Shown piece after piece: positions 22,267 through 32,012 of a stretch of 64,000 nt of DNA. Positions within the stretch are counted from its first letter, which is position 1. Every line of letters begins with the position of its first letter. The notes under the pieces are model-generated. The model had not been told where the DNA came from, searched no databases, and saw only the letters and a program-made list of their open reading frames with translations. This DNA is from Vibrio salilacus (GTDB lineage Bacteria; Pseudomonadota; Gammaproteobacteria; Enterobacterales; Vibrionaceae): contig NZ_NIVQ01000003.1 in NCBI RefSeq assembly GCF_002811245.1, positions 1 to 64,000 of the forward strand, given 5' to 3'. The translations under genes were made by a program, and so were the position numbers.

Positions 22267-25107
22267 ATGCAACTGCCAGAAAGCCTCCTCTCTTATTCTC
22301 AATCTGCGCTTGAGTCGTTATATCTATCCGATGCAATTTCACACTGGCCCGAACCGCTTCGTCAGCAGCTTTGCTATGTCGCAGGGCTTAGCCAGTTTGT
22401 GGTTGACGTTCTAAGTACCGATGAGCACTTGCAACAGACGTTGCCTGAGATGATCGCTCAGTCATCGCGTTGTCATGATTATCGTCAGCGCTTAGCCGCT
22501 ATGCTTAGTGAGTGCAGTGATGAGATGCAAGGTTATCGCGTGTTGCGTCAGTTTCGTAACCGAGAAATGCTTTATATCGCTTGGCGTGACTTTACGGCCT
22601 CATGGCGATTAGAGCAGAGTTTAGCGCATCTCTCTGAGCTTGCCGAAGCGATGATTTTCGAAACCTATCAATGGCAATACAAAACGTGTTGCGAGTTGTG
22701 GGGAACGCCAACCAATGAGCAAGGTGAAGCGCAGCCAATGCTGATTATCGGTATGGGTAAACTCGGCGGCGGTGAACTCAATTTCTCGTCCGATATTGAC
22801 CTGATTTTTACCTACCCAGAAAACGGTGAAACTCAAGGTGCTCGTAAAAGTCTCGCCAATGCACAATTTTTTACTCGCTTAGGCCAACGCATTATTAAAG
22901 CGCTCGACCAGCAAACGTTTGATGGTTTTTGTTACCGTGTCGATATGCGTCTGCGCCCGTTTGGTGATAGTGGTCCGCTGGTCATGAGCTTTGCGGCACT
23001 AGAAGACTACTACCAAGAGCAAGGGCGAGATTGGGAGCGCTATGCAATGATTAAAGCGCGGGTGATGGGCAGTGAAATGTATCCTCAGTATCAAGAGCTG
23101 CGCCAAATGTTGCGTCCCTTTGTCTTTCGTCGTTACATCGATTTCAGCGCGATTCAATCACTGCGTCGGATGAAGTCGATGATCAGCAGTGAAGTGCGCC
23201 GACGCGGTCTGAGCAACAACATTAAGCTCGGGGCAGGCGGAATTCGTGAAATCGAGTTTATTGCTCAGGTGTTTCAACTTATTCGCGGTGGACGTGAGCC
23301 AAACTTACGTCATCGAGGTCTCCTGATTACCCTAACTGCCATCGAAGAGCTGGAACAGTTAACTTCACAAGAAACTTCTTGTTTGCGCAACGCATATAAA
23401 TACCTTCGTCGTTTAGAGAACCTGCTTCAGGCAATGGCAGACAAACAGACTCAGACCTTACCTGAATGTGAAATAGAGCAGATGCAACTGGCTGTCGCGA
23501 TGGGGTACACACACTGGTCACAATTGATAAGCGATGTGCAGATGCATATGGACAATGTGCATGTGGTGTTTCTCAATTTGATTGGTGATGATGAGGATGA
23601 GCAACAAGAGATCGCCGTGCATTTTGTCGAGTTGTGGGACATGGCCGCCAAACAAGATGTGATTGAGCATATCCTTGAGCACGATGTTGAGGTTGAAGAC
23701 CCGCGGCAGATGGCGGCCACCATCATCCAGTTTAAACAGGATTTGGCGAAAAAAACCTTAGGCCCGCGTGGACGAGAAGTACTCAACCGACTGATGCCGA
23801 AGATCTTTGCAGCCTTATATGCTCACCCAGATGCCAAATTCGGCCTGCCACGGGTACTGCATTTATTACATAAAATTGTCACGCGTACTACTTACCTAGA
23901 GCTGCTTGATGAGCATCCGGCAGCCTTAGTGCAGTTAGTTCGACTGTGTACCGCCAGTCCGATGATTTCAGAGCAGCTTGGTCGCTATCCTATCTTGCTT
24001 GATGAGCTTATCGACCCCCAGCAACTGTACAATCCGATTCCACTCGACAGCTATCGAACCGAACTACGCGATTTCCTCGCACGCATACCCGAAGATGATA
24101 TGGAGCAGCAGATGGAAGCGCTGCGCCAATTTAAGCAGATTTGTATTTTACGCATCGCGGCGGCCGATATTGCTGGTGTGATACCGGTAATGAAAGTGAG
24201 CGATCACTTAACCTATCTCGCTGAGGCGATTGTGGAGTCGGTTGTTGCACAAGCCTGGCTGCAACTGACCGAGAAATATGGTCAACCGACACATCTTAGC
24301 GAGCGTGATGGTAAAGGTTTTGCCGTTATTGGTTATGGCAAAGTTGGCGGTTGGGAACTAGGGTACAACTCTGATTTAGATATTGTATTTATGCATGATT
24401 GTTCTGTGCATGTGAATACGGACGGCAAGAAAGAGATTGATGGCCGCCAGTTTTACCTGCGGCTTGCTCAGCGTATCATCCATATTTTCTCGACACGTAC
24501 CGCTTCTGGCATTTTGTATGATGTTGATACTCGTCTGCGGCCTTCTGGTGTGTCAGGGTTATTGGTTAGTCCGAGCGATGCTTTTGATGAGTATCAACGC
24601 AATGATGCCTGGACATGGGAGCATCAAGCCTTAGTTCGAGCGCGAATGATCTATGGCGATGCGCCATTGCAGCAAGCCTTCGCAAAAACGCGTCACGAAA
24701 TTTTGACCTTAGAGCGAGATGAGGCCACCTTGATCAAGCAAGTGTCAGACATGAGAGTGAAAATGCGTGACCATCTGGGGGGCAAGAAAGCAGGGCGCTT
24801 TATGCTTAAGCAAGACCCTGGTGGCATTACAGATGTTGAGTTCTTGGTGCAGTTTTTAGTACTGCGCTATAGTCACCAAAAGCCCAAGCTAACCCGTTGG
24901 AGCGATAATGTGCGTATTATTGAAACCATGATAGCGCAAGGCATTCTTGATCAAGCCAACGCAATAGCATTGACCCACGCTTACACCGAGATGCGCGATC
25001 AGATCCATCACCGTAACTTACTTAACTTAGATGCGGACGTGGCCGAGGATAAATTCCTTGCTGAGCGTGAGTTTGTTATCCAACAGTGGCACGAGTGGTT
25101 AGAATAA
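22267..25107 (+). CDS. glnE: Bifunctional glutamine synthetase adenylyltransferase/deadenylase GlnE
   Basis: Adenylylates and deadenylylates GlnA in response to PII and glutamine, setting nitrogen assimilation. The 946 residues contain two nucleotidyltransferase domains in tandem: the N-terminal deadenylase with GMGKLGGGELNFSSDIDL and the C-terminal adenylylase with GYGKVGGWELGYNSDLDIV, each with the paired metal-binding Asp, and regulatory helical bundles after each. Length equals that of E. coli GlnE. It lies 52 bp upstream of hldE in the same orientation, as in E. coli, so a shared transcript is likely. Its presence near gltBD in this window is coincidental as far as the sequence shows. 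Confidence 0.97.
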   Translation: MQLPESLLSYSQSALESLYLSDAISHWPEPLRQQLCYVAGLSQFVVDVLSTDEHLQQTLPEMIAQSSRCHDYRQRLAAMLSECSDEMQGYRVLRQFRNREMLYIAWRDFTASWRLEQSLAHLSELAEAMIFETYQWQYKTCCELWGTPTNEQGEAQPMLIIGMGKLGGGELNFSSDIDLIFTYPENGETQGARKSLANAQFFTRLGQRIIKALDQQTFDGFCYRVDMRLRPFGDSGPLVMSFAALEDYYQEQGRDWERYAMIKARVMGSEMYPQYQELRQMLRPFVFRRYIDFSAIQSLRRMKSMISSEVRRRGLSNNIKLGAGGIREIEFIAQVFQLIRGGREPNLRHRGLLITLTAIEELEQLTSQETSCLRNAYKYLRRLENLLQAMADKQTQTLPECEIEQMQLAVAMGYTHWSQLISDVQMHMDNVHVVFLNLIGDDEDEQQEIAVHFVELWDMAAKQDVIEHILEHDVEVEDPRQMAATIIQFKQDLAKKTLGPRGREVLNRLMPKIFAALYAHPDAKFGLPRVLHLLHKIVTRTTYLELLDEHPAALVQLVRLCTASPMISEQLGRYPILLDELIDPQQLYNPIPLDSYRTELRDFLARIPEDDMEQQMEALRQFKQICILRIAAADIAGVIPVMKVSDHLTYLAEAIVESVVAQAWLQLTEKYGQPTHLSERDGKGFAVIGYGKVGGWELGYNSDLDIVFMHDCSVHVNTDGKKEIDGRQFYLRLAQRIIHIFSTRTASGILYDVDTRLRPSGVSGLLVSPSDAFDEYQRNDAWTWEHQALVRARMIYGDAPLQQAFAKTRHEILTLERDEATLIKQVSDMRVKMRDHLGGKKAGRFMLKQDPGGITDVEFLVQFLVLRYSHQKPKLTRWSDNVRIIETMIAQGILDQANAIALTHAYTEMRDQIHHRNLLNLDADVAEDKFLAEREFVIQQWHEWLE

Positions 25108-25159
25108 CCGCTCAGCTTTATGCTAAACTTCTGCCCGAATTAGAATTTGGAGATCCACA

Positions 25160-26590
25160 ATGAAGCCAATCCTACCTAACTACGGCGACTCTGGCGTGCT
25201 GATTATCGGCGATGTGATGTTAGATCGCTATTGGTATGGCCTGACTGGTCGTATTTCACCAGAAGCCCCAGTACCTGTAGTAAAAGTAGAAAATAATGAA
25301 GAGCGTCCTGGTGGTGCTGCGAACGTAGCAATGAATATTGCTTCCCTTGGCGGTCACGCTCATATTGTTGGTTTAACGGGGATTGATGAACCTGCAAAGG
25401 TCCTTAACGAAACGCTGTCTGCGCTCAAAGTTAAATGTGACTTTGTGAGTCTGCCTAATTACCCAACCATTACTAAACTGCGCGTTCTTAGCCGTGGTCA
25501 ACAATTGATCCGGCTTGATTTCGAAGATCAGTTTGAAAATGTTGACGCTGAGCTGATTCTTGAGCGTATGGAGCGTGCACTGCCGAAGGTGAAATCCGTG
25601 GTGTTATCGGATTATGCTAAAGGCGCACTTGAGCACGTGCAACTGTTCATTCAAAAAGCCCGCGCGGCGAATGTGCCAGTATTTGTCGATCCTAAAGGGG
25701 CCGATTTCGAACGCTATCGCGGTGCCACTCTTTTAACGCCAAATATGGCTGAGTTTGAGCATGTGGTTGGTAAAGTGAAGTCAGACCAAGAGCTAGAAGA
25801 AAAAGGCCTTGCTCTAATTGAAGAGTTTGACTTTGAAGCGCTATTGGTTACGCGCAGTGAACACGGCATGACGTTATTGCGCCGTGGTCAAGCACCATTC
25901 CACTTGCCTACTCAGGCGCAAGAAGTTTATGACGTGACAGGGGCGGGCGATACGGTTATTTCGGTATTGGCAGCTTCGGTTTCTGCCGGTAAACCACTTG
26001 ATGAGGCTTGTGCGTTGGCCAATGCTGCTGCGGGCGTTGTGGTTGGTAAGCTAGGCACGTCAACCGTGTCAACCATTGAATTGGCAGAAGCTGTACATGG
26101 TAGTCAAGACACCGACTTTGGTGTGATTAGTGAAAGTGCGCTGATGCAAGCGGTGAAAAGTGCTCAAGCGAAAGGCGAGAAAGTTGTCATGACCAATGGC
26201 TGTTTCGATATTTTGCATGCTGGTCATGTCTCTTACTTGAATCACGCCGCCGAGCTTGGCGATCGCTTAATTGTTGCCGTCAACACCGATGAATCCGTTA
26301 AGCGCTTAAAAGGTCCTGGCCGTCCAGTCAATACAACCGATCGACGCATGGCGGTATTGGCCGGTTTAGGCGCGGTTGATTGGGTCGTACCGTTTAGCGA
26401 AGATACGCCGCAACGTTTGATTGGCGAAGTATTACCAGACCTATTGGTTAAAGGTGGTGATTACCAACCGGAAGAGATTGCTGGTGGTAAAGAAGTGATA
26501 GCCAATGGTGGCCAAGTCAAAGTACTTAACTTTGAGGATGGCTGCTCAACCACTGAGATCATTGACGCGATAAAAGGTGGTAAAGGTTAG
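25160..26590 (+). CDS. hldE: Bifunctional heptose-7-phosphate kinase/heptose-1-phosphate adenylyltransferase HldE
   Basis: Makes ADP-heptose for the lipopolysaccharide inner core. The 476 residues have an N-terminal PfkB/ribokinase domain ([21 protein letters not shown], and VTGAGDTVI with the catalytic Asp) and a C-terminal cytidylyltransferase-like domain starting near 340 with [16 protein letters not shown] containing the HxGH motif. Good GGAG ribosome site. Length matches E. coli HldE (477). The order glnE-hldE is conserved with E. coli. Confidence 0.97.
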   Translation: MKPILPNYGDSGVLIIGDVMLDRYWYGLTGRISPEAPVPVVKVENNEERPGGAANVAMNIASLGGHAHIVGLTGIDEPAKVLNETLSALKVKCDFVSLPNYPTITKLRVLSRGQQLIRLDFEDQFENVDAELILERMERALPKVKSVVLSDYAKGALEHVQLFIQKARAANVPVFVDPKGADFERYRGATLLTPNMAEFEHVVGKVKSDQELEEKGLALIEEFDFEALLVTRSEHGMTLLRRGQAPFHLPTQAQEVYDVTGAGDTVISVLAASVSAGKPLDEACALANAAAGVVVGKLGTSTVSTIELAEAVHGSQDTDFGVISESALMQAVKSAQAKGEKVVMTNGCFDILHAGHVSYLNHAAELGDRLIVAVNTDESVKRLKGPGRPVNTTDRRMAVLAGLGAVDWVVPFSEDTPQRLIGEVLPDLLVKGGDYQPEEIAGGKEVIANGGQVKVLNFEDGCSTTEIIDAIKGGKG

Positions 26591-26650
26591 GCCCTTTCCA
26601 TCAACGACAAAACGCTTACCTTGTTGTCGGCGATTTTTGTTTACCGATAT

Positions 26651-26680
26651 AAAAAATGGAGCCATCAGGCTCCATTTTTT
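26651..26680. terminator. Bidirectional terminator hldE / arcA
   Basis: AAAAAATGGAGCC-ATCA-GGCTCCATTTTTT between convergent genes. Confidence 0.92.
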
Positions 26681-26696
26681 CATCGTTCAAGAGCAA

Positions 26697-27413
26697 TTAG
26701 TCTTCTAGATCGCCACAGAAACGGTAACCTTCACCGTGAATTGTCGCGATAATTTCTGGTGTGCCAGATACCGACTCAAAGTGCTTGCGGATGCGACGAA
26801 TCGTCACGTCGACAGTACGATCGTGTGGTTTTAGCTCACGTCCAGTCATTTTCTTCAGTAAGTCTGCACGAGTTTGGATCTTGCCTGGGTTTTCACAGAA
26901 GTGAAGCAGGGCACGAAACTCTGAACGTGGCAGTTTGTAACCATCACCGCTTGGACTGACCAATGAACGACTGTTGATATCCAACACCCAGCCATTGAAC
27001 ACGTATTTATCAACGCTACGCTTTTCTTCGCTGACTGCACTCGCGTTCATTGAACGGTTGAGCAAGTTGCGCGCACGGATAGTCAGTTCACGTGGGTTAA
27101 ATGGTTTGGTTATGTAGTCATCAGCACCGATTTCTAGACCAAGGATTTTGTCGACTTCGTTGTCGCGACCGGTTAAGAACATAAGTGCCACATTGGCTTG
27201 CTCACGTAGCTCACGTGCGAGTAGTAGACCGTTTTTGCCTGGAAGGTTAATGTCCATGATAACTAAGTTAACTTGGTTATCAGACAGAACCTGGTGCATT
27301 TCTTCACCGTCACTGGCCTCAAAAACAGCGTATCCCTCTGCTTCAAAAATACTCTTAAGAGTGTTACGAGTTACTTGCTCATCTTCAACAATAAGAATGT
27401 GCGGGGTTTGCAT
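26697..27413 (-). CDS. arcA: Two-component response regulator ArcA
   Basis: Aerobic respiration control regulator phosphorylated by ArcB. It represses TCA and aerobic respiratory genes when quinones are reduced. The 238 residues: receiver domain with acidic pocket (VEDE near residue 10), phospho-acceptor Asp54 in [10 protein letters not shown] and Lys in ITKPF, followed by an OmpR/PhoB winged-helix domain (about 135-234) with the recognition helix region [17 protein letters not shown]. Very close to E. coli ArcA in length and sequence. A minus-strand TATAAT at 27516-27511 is a possible -10, about 100 bp upstream of the start codon. Confidence 0.97.
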   Translation of the reverse strand: MQTPHILIVEDEQVTRNTLKSIFEAEGYAVFEASDGEEMHQVLSDNQVNLVIMDINLPGKNGLLLARELREQANVALMFLTGRDNEVDKILGLEIGADDYITKPFNPRELTIRARNLLNRSMNASAVSEEKRSVDKYVFNGWVLDINSRSLVSPSGDGYKLPRSEFRALLHFCENPGKIQTRADLLKKMTGRELKPHDRTVDVTIRRIRKHFESVSGTPEIIATIHGEGYRFCGDLED

Positions 27414-27734
27414 TGGCGGTACCTAAATTTGTGAAAAATTTGTGCGAATAGATTAAATTCTAGGCAAAAATATAACATACAGGTAATGTGATGTTGATAA
27501 TAAACCAAAGATTATAAAATTACACTCTCTTTGATTGCCCGCCATCCTTGGTGCATTTCTCTACCCTTAGAGGTCCATCTTCCTCTGTGCTCTATCAGTC
27601 TTTGAGGCGGATTTTATAATTTTAACAGCATGCTAACAACGTAGAAATGTTAATTCCAATCACTTTGTTGATTTATATCAATAGTTAGAATGTAACAAAT
27701 ATTAATAGTATTCAATCGATGTATAACGGGAGAC
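27414..27734. other. AT-rich divergent control region arcA / DUF3293 gene
   Basis: 321 bp with no gene. It holds a possible arcA -10 (TATAAT on the minus strand at 27516-27511), a T/A-rich stretch around 27611-27624, and an FNR-type dyad at 27668-27681 close to the rightward gene. The long arcA leader may carry further regulatory RNA, but I see no clear hairpin. Confidence 0.5.
27668..27681 (+). promoter_or_regulatory. FNR-type binding site
   Basis: TTGATTTATATCAA is a perfect TTGAT-N4-ATCAA dyad. A -10-like TAGTAT at 27706-27711 lies on the rightward side, giving a start near 27718 and a site centre near -43, close to the -41.5 class II position. Control of the DUF3293/RraA-like pair is therefore more likely than control of arcA, although E. 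coli arcA is itself FNR-activated. Confidence 0.6.
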
Positions 27735-28127
27735 ATGATGGCAATAGATGCACATTTTTGGCGTGCCTATCAACAGCCCTACTTCCGCTTTGAGGCTCTG
27801 CCAGTTGCAAAACAGTTCGCTATTATTACCGCTTGGAATCCGGGCAGTGAGTGGCAAACACAAGCAGAGAATGATAGCAACAATCACCACTTAGCTGTAG
27901 ATTTGGTCCATACTGGATATAGTCTCGTACTAGTGGGAAACCAAGATTTCTCTTGGGCTGAAGAGAGTTTCGCCGCTCCAATTACGCAAGTAAAGGCGAT
28001 GGAACTAGGGCGAAAATTTGCTCAAAATGCCATCTACTTTATCGACGAGGAGCAACTATTTTTGCTCTCATGCATCGGTGACATGACGCGGCTGCCATTA
28101 GGACATTGGCGTGATCGATGCCGATAG
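27735..28127 (+). CDS. DUF3293 domain protein
   Basis: Small protein of 130 residues in the DUF3293 family, of unknown function. It has the family's aromatic N-terminus (FWRAYQQPYFRFEALP), an ITAWNPGSEW motif near 34-43, and DFSWAEESFAAP in the second half. No signal peptide or membrane segment is seen, so it is probably cytoplasmic. A GGGAG site precedes the ATG. It is followed after 33 bp by the RraA-like gene in the same direction, and both lie downstream of a well-placed FNR-type site, suggesting an anaerobically induced pair. Confidence 0.8.
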   Translation: MMAIDAHFWRAYQQPYFRFEALPVAKQFAIITAWNPGSEWQTQAENDSNNHHLAVDLVHTGYSLVLVGNQDFSWAEESFAAPITQVKAMELGRKFAQNAIYFIDEEQLFLLSCIGDMTRLPLGHWRDRCR

Positions 28128-28160
28128 AAGATTTATTATTTGGAAGTTCAAGGAGGAAAA

Positions 28161-28646
28161 ATGAAAGACATAACCCCTGATATTTGTGATAAACACGCAG
28201 ACAAAGTAACGCTGCTCGGTCTACCACTACACAGCTTTGGTCGTAAGTTTGCCTTTTATGGTGAAATTGTCACGGTACGTTGTTACCACGATAATTCAAA
28301 AGTTCGAGAAATGTTAAGTCAAGATGGTCGCGGTAAAGTCCTAGTCGTCGATGGCCATGGTTCATGCCAAAAAGCATTGCTCGGTGATCAATTAGCGATT
28401 CTAGCCATTGATAATCACTGGGAAGGTGTGATTGTAAACGGCGCGGTGCGTGATATCGCTGCTATGTCTGAGATGGAGTTAGGCATTAAGGCGCTTGGTG
28501 CGTCCCCGTTTAAAACTGAAAAGCGCGATGTGGGCGAAACCAATGTGACGTTAACCATCCATAATCAAATGATCCAACCGGGAGATTACATCTACGCGGA
28601 TTGGAATGGGGTATTGATGTCGACAGAGTTGCTTGATTGGAATTAA
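28161..28646 (+). CDS. RraA-family protein (RNase E inhibitor-like / aldolase fold)
   Basis: 161 residues of the RraA superfamily, whose members bind and inhibit RNase E or act as metal-dependent 4-hydroxy-4-methyl-2-oxoglutarate aldolases. The start at 28161 has a perfect AGGAGG site; the upstream TTG at 28140 is unlikely. Seen: [21 protein letters not shown] and the conserved NGAVRDI segment that holds the Arg-Asp pair of the aldolase active site. It differs clearly from E. coli RraA (for example GHGSCQKAL instead of GGGSVRRAL), so it may be a second, RraA2-type paralogue known in Vibrio rather than RraA proper. Its stop codon overlaps that of the convergent gene by 3 bases. Confidence 0.85.
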   Translation: MKDITPDICDKHADKVTLLGLPLHSFGRKFAFYGEIVTVRCYHDNSKVREMLSQDGRGKVLVVDGHGSCQKALLGDQLAILAIDNHWEGVIVNGAVRDIAAMSEMELGIKALGASPFKTEKRDVGETNVTLTIHNQMIQPGDYIYADWNGVLMSTELLDWN

Positions 28647-29104
28647 AAACGGAAGCCTAAGCCGACTTCAACACCTTTCTGCCATTCTTGGTAATCAAGG
28701 GTGGCATGAAAGTCGAGATTATCGGTCAGTTTCATCCGACTCGATACTTCGGCTGCAAGCGATGACTCTTTACCTGCAATAGTGTTGTTGTCGCTATAAG
28801 AGTGCAAGGTACTCTTGACCGATAGTCTTGGACTAAACTGGTAGCTCACACCACTCAAAAAACCCGTTTCATTGATGTTATTATTACTGTTAAGGCGAGC
28901 CCCAACGTAAAGATCGACTTTGTTAAACAGGTTGTACGAATACCCGCCATCAATTTTCCAAGAATCGAAGTCATGTTGATCGCTTTCACTTAACACAAAG
29001 AGCTTGTGCGGAGAGCTACTCTGCTGAGCAGGAAGTGGCGGAAGTTTGGCGGCAAATAGCGGGCAGGCGACGAACGCTGCCAATAGGCATAGTGTTGTTC
29101 TCAT
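28643..29104 (-). CDS. Small outer-membrane beta-barrel-like protein, function unknown
   Basis: About 153 residues. The start at 29104 ([11 protein letters not shown]) has AAAGGAG upstream and begins a clean signal peptide (cleavage after LFA near residue 18); an in-frame start at 29140 lacks this. The mature part alternates polar and hydrophobic residues in short beta strands ([35 protein letters not shown]) and ends in Phe ([10 protein letters not shown]), the C-terminal signature of outer-membrane barrels. Its size would fit an eight-stranded barrel. No named family is recognised. Convergent with the RraA-like gene, with overlapping stop codons. Confidence 0.75.
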   Translation of the reverse strand: MRTTLCLLAAFVACPLFAAKLPPLPAQQSSSPHKLFVLSESDQHDFDSWKIDGGYSYNLFNKVDLYVGARLNSNNNINETGFLSGVSYQFSPRLSVKSTLHSYSDNNTIAGKESSLAAEVSSRMKLTDNLDFHATLDYQEWQKGVEVGLGFRF

Positions 29105-29226
29105 TGACCACTCCTTTGCTCTGTCTGCTCTCCACTGCAAACCTAATTAAAGCATAATTCGCTTGGCTGTGAAGTAACTTTTATATAGCAATTAGTTATT
29201 ACGATGTATGCCATTGATTTCATTGA

Positions 29227-29255
29227 TCGCACTAATGATTGTTCGCACTAATGAT
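29227..29255 (+). repeat. 13-bp direct repeat upstream of the thr operon
   Basis: TCGCACTAATGAT occurs twice (29227-29239 and 29243-29255), offset by 16 bp. It lies about 140 bp upstream of the leader peptide in the likely promoter region. A TATAGT overlaps the second copy (29255-29260). It could be a tandem regulator site or a small slippage duplication. Confidence 0.6.
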
Positions 29256-29392
29256 ATAGTTAAATCGGTGTTGCGCTTTAGCCATTCGTTGCTCTGCCGT
29301 GAACAAAAATAGCAACTTTTCGTTGACGCCGAGATAAGAAATAGGGTAAACGTATGGTTAAGCAAACACACGACGTATAGAAAATTATTCTT

Positions 29393-29467
29393 ATGCAGCA
29401 CCAAAGCCTAGTAATGACCACAACCATTATTATTACCGACATCACAATTGTTGGGGCAGGCTGCTAA
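29393..29467 (+). CDS. thrL: thr operon leader peptide ThrL
   Basis: Short reading frame of 24 codons, or 17 if the in-frame ATG at 29414 is used. It encodes [11 protein letters not shown], with five Thr and five Ile codons in an 11-residue run. It is followed within 20 bp by a strong terminator hairpin and then thrA, the classical layout of threonine/isoleucine attenuation: ribosome stalling at Thr or Ile codons would prevent terminator formation. It is analogous to E. coli thrL (21 codons), with a different sequence. Confidence 0.88.
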   Translation: MQHQSLVMTTTIIITDITIVGAGC

Positions 29468-29480
29468 ACGAAAGAAATGC

Positions 29481-29520
29481 AAAAAAAGGCCTGTATCCCA
29501 CGAGATACAGGCCTTTTTTT
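29481..29520 (+). terminator. thr operon attenuator
   Basis: Perfect 10-bp stem GGCCTGTATC / GATACAGGCC, loop CCACGA, flanked by A7 and T7. It lies between the leader peptide and thrA, 30 bp before the thrA start. Confidence 0.93.
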
Positions 29521-29550
29521 ATGCCGTTTAAAAACATTTTGGAGAAAGGG

Positions 29551-32010
29551 ATGCGAGTTTTAAAGTTTGGAGGTTCATCATTAGCAGATGCTGAGCGTTT
29601 TTTACGTGCAGCGGATATCATTGCTAATAATGCCCAGCAAGAAGAAGTGGCGGTGGTTTTATCTGCCCCAGGTAAAACCACTAATAAGCTAGTTTCAGTC
29701 ATAGAAAGTGTTTTGAAAAATGGCCAAGCTGAGCTACAAATCGCTGAGTTAGAAGACGCATTTCGCGATCTTTTCCAAGATATCAAACAAGTCTTACCCA
29801 ATATTGATGGCGACGGTTACGATACCCAAGTTAAAACCTCTCTTTCTCAACTAAAACAGTTTGTACATGGGATTAACTTACTCGGAATGTGCCCGGATAA
29901 TGTTAATGCCCGTATCATCAGTAAAGGTGAGCGCGTTTCGATTCAATTGATGAAAGCGGTACTTGAAGCCAAAGGTCAGCCAGCCAGTCTTATCGACCCT
30001 GTTGAGTATCTGTTTGCCCGTGGAGAACCATTAGAAGCAATGGTCGATGTCGATATCTCTACGCAAAATTTCCGTCAAAAGCCTTTACCGCAAGGTCACG
30101 TTAATATCATGCCTGGCTTTACTGCCGGTAATGAACAAGGTCAATTGGTTACTCTTGGCCGCAATGGTTCTGACTACTCTGCTGCTGTACTCGCTGCCTG
30201 TTTACGTGCCGATTGTTGTGAAATCTGGACTGACGTAGATGGGGTGTATAACTGTGACCCTCGTTTAGTCGCTGATGCGCGCTTGCTCAAATCGCTGAGT
30301 TATCAAGAAGCAATGGAGCTGTCTTACTTTGGAGCGTCGGTTCTGCACCCTAAAACTATCGCACCGATTGCTCAATTCCATATTCCTTGCCTGATAAAAA
30401 ACAGTTTTAATCCGCAAGGTGCTGGTACGCTTATAGGTCAGGATACTGGTGAAGATAACCTCGCAATCAAAGGCATAACTACGTTAAGCGATCTGACAAT
30501 GGTTAACGTGTCTGGCCCTGGTATGAAAGGCATGGTCGGTATGGCGAGTCGAGTGTTTGGCGCGATGTCATCTGCAGATGTTTCGATTGTTTTGATCACT
30601 CAGTCGTCTTCAGAGTACAGCATCAGTTTCTGTATTGAAGCGCAAGACCGAATAGTGGCAGAACAAGCATTGAGGGATGCCTTTGAGCTTGAGTTGAAGG
30701 ATGGCTTGTTAGAGCCTGTTGAATTTATTAATGACGTGGCGATTGTGACACTGGTGGGTGATGGTATGCGCACCTCACGCGGTGTGGCGTCTCAGTTCTT
30801 CTCTTCTCTGGCTGAAGTTAACGTAAACATTGTTGCGATTGCACAGGGCTCTTCAGAGCGTGCGATTTCTGCTGTGATTCCAGAAGATAAAATTTCTGAA
30901 GCGATCAAAGCGTGTCACGAAAACCTATTTAATTCAAAACACTTCCTTGATGTGTTTGTCGTTGGTGTCGGTGGCGTCGGCGGTGAGCTGGTGGATCAGA
31001 TTGAGCGCCAGCAAGCAAAATTGGCAGAGAAAGGCATTGTATTGCGTGTCTGTGGCCTCGCCAACAGCAAAGGGTTATTGCTTGATAGTGAAGGATTGCC
31101 GCTTGAGCACTGGCGCGACCGCATGAAAGGTGCGTCTGAAGAGTTCAGCTTAGCGCGTCTTATTTCATTGGTGCAGCGTAATCACATCATCAACCCTGTG
31201 TTGGTTGACTGTACGTCGAGTGAAGTGATTGCCAACCAATATGCCGATTTTCTTGCGGCGGGTTTCCATGTTGTGACCCCGAACAAAAAAGCCAACACAT
31301 CGAGCATGGCTTACTACCATCAATTGCGTGATGTTGCACGTAACTCACGCCGTAAATTGATGTATGAAACAACGGTTGGTGCAGGTTTGCCCGTGATTGA
31401 AAACCTGCAGAATCTTATCTCTGCTGGTGATGAACTTGAGCGTTTTAGTGGTATTTTATCTGGCTCGCTCTCATATATCTTCGGTAAGTTAGATGAAGGT
31501 ATGACACTGAGCCAAGCAACAAACATCGCCAAAGAGAACGGCTTTACTGAACCGGACCCACGTGATGATCTCTCAGGAATGGATGTAGCGCGTAAGCTAT
31601 TGATTCTCGCCCGTGAAGCGGGGATGAACCTTGAACTGGAAGATGTCATTATCGATCAGGCATTGCCACCAGGTTTTGATGACTCAGGAAGCGTCGAAGA
31701 GTTTATGCAGCGTTTACCAGAGGCGGATGCCTACTTCCAACAGCTATCAGCGCAAGCCGCACAAGAGGGCAAGGTGCTGCGTTATATGGGTGAGATCGTC
31801 GATGGTCAATGTCGTGTGAGCATGTCAGCGGTCGATGAAAACGATCCTATGTTCAAAATCAAAGATGGTGAAAATGCTTTGGCTTTTTACAGTCGTTACT
31901 ATCAGCCTATTCCGTTGGTACTGCGCGGTTACGGTGCAGGTACAGAGGTGACAGCGGCAGGGGTGTTCTCTGACGTGATGCGGACACTTGGTTGGAAATT
32001 GGGGGTATAA
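29551..32010 (+). CDS. thrA: Bifunctional aspartokinase I / homoserine dehydrogenase I
   Basis: First and third steps from aspartate to threonine in one chain, feedback-inhibited by threonine. The start at 29551 ([10 protein letters not shown]) has GGAGAAAGGG directly upstream; a start at 29521 falls in the attenuator T tract. 819 residues: aspartokinase about 1-290 ([23 protein letters not shown]), two ACT regulatory modules about 300-460, and homoserine dehydrogenase about 465-819 with the nucleotide loop [10 protein letters not shown] and [16 protein letters not shown]. Length matches E. coli ThrA (820). First structural gene of thrABC. Confidence 0.98.
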   Translation: MRVLKFGGSSLADAERFLRAADIIANNAQQEEVAVVLSAPGKTTNKLVSVIESVLKNGQAELQIAELEDAFRDLFQDIKQVLPNIDGDGYDTQVKTSLSQLKQFVHGINLLGMCPDNVNARIISKGERVSIQLMKAVLEAKGQPASLIDPVEYLFARGEPLEAMVDVDISTQNFRQKPLPQGHVNIMPGFTAGNEQGQLVTLGRNGSDYSAAVLAACLRADCCEIWTDVDGVYNCDPRLVADARLLKSLSYQEAMELSYFGASVLHPKTIAPIAQFHIPCLIKNSFNPQGAGTLIGQDTGEDNLAIKGITTLSDLTMVNVSGPGMKGMVGMASRVFGAMSSADVSIVLITQSSSEYSISFCIEAQDRIVAEQALRDAFELELKDGLLEPVEFINDVAIVTLVGDGMRTSRGVASQFFSSLAEVNVNIVAIAQGSSERAISAVIPEDKISEAIKACHENLFNSKHFLDVFVVGVGGVGGELVDQIERQQAKLAEKGIVLRVCGLANSKGLLLDSEGLPLEHWRDRMKGASEEFSLARLISLVQRNHIINPVLVDCTSSEVIANQYADFLAAGFHVVTPNKKANTSSMAYYHQLRDVARNSRRKLMYETTVGAGLPVIENLQNLISAGDELERFSGILSGSLSYIFGKLDEGMTLSQATNIAKENGFTEPDPRDDLSGMDVARKLLILAREAGMNLELEDVIIDQALPPGFDDSGSVEEFMQRLPEADAYFQQLSAQAAQEGKVLRYMGEIVDGQCRVSMSAVDENDPMFKIKDGENALAFYSRYYQPIPLVLRGYGAGTEVTAAGVFSDVMRTLGWKLGV

Positions 32011-32012
32011 CG

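Noticed and set aside
27668-27681. Assigning the FNR-type site to arcA
   Set aside because: The geometry favours the rightward gene; a leftward -10 at a proper distance is not seen. Kept as a secondary possibility only.
29521-29550. Longer ThrA starting at 29521
   Set aside because: That ATG directly follows the attenuator T tract and has no ribosome site; 29551 gives the family start [10 protein letters not shown].
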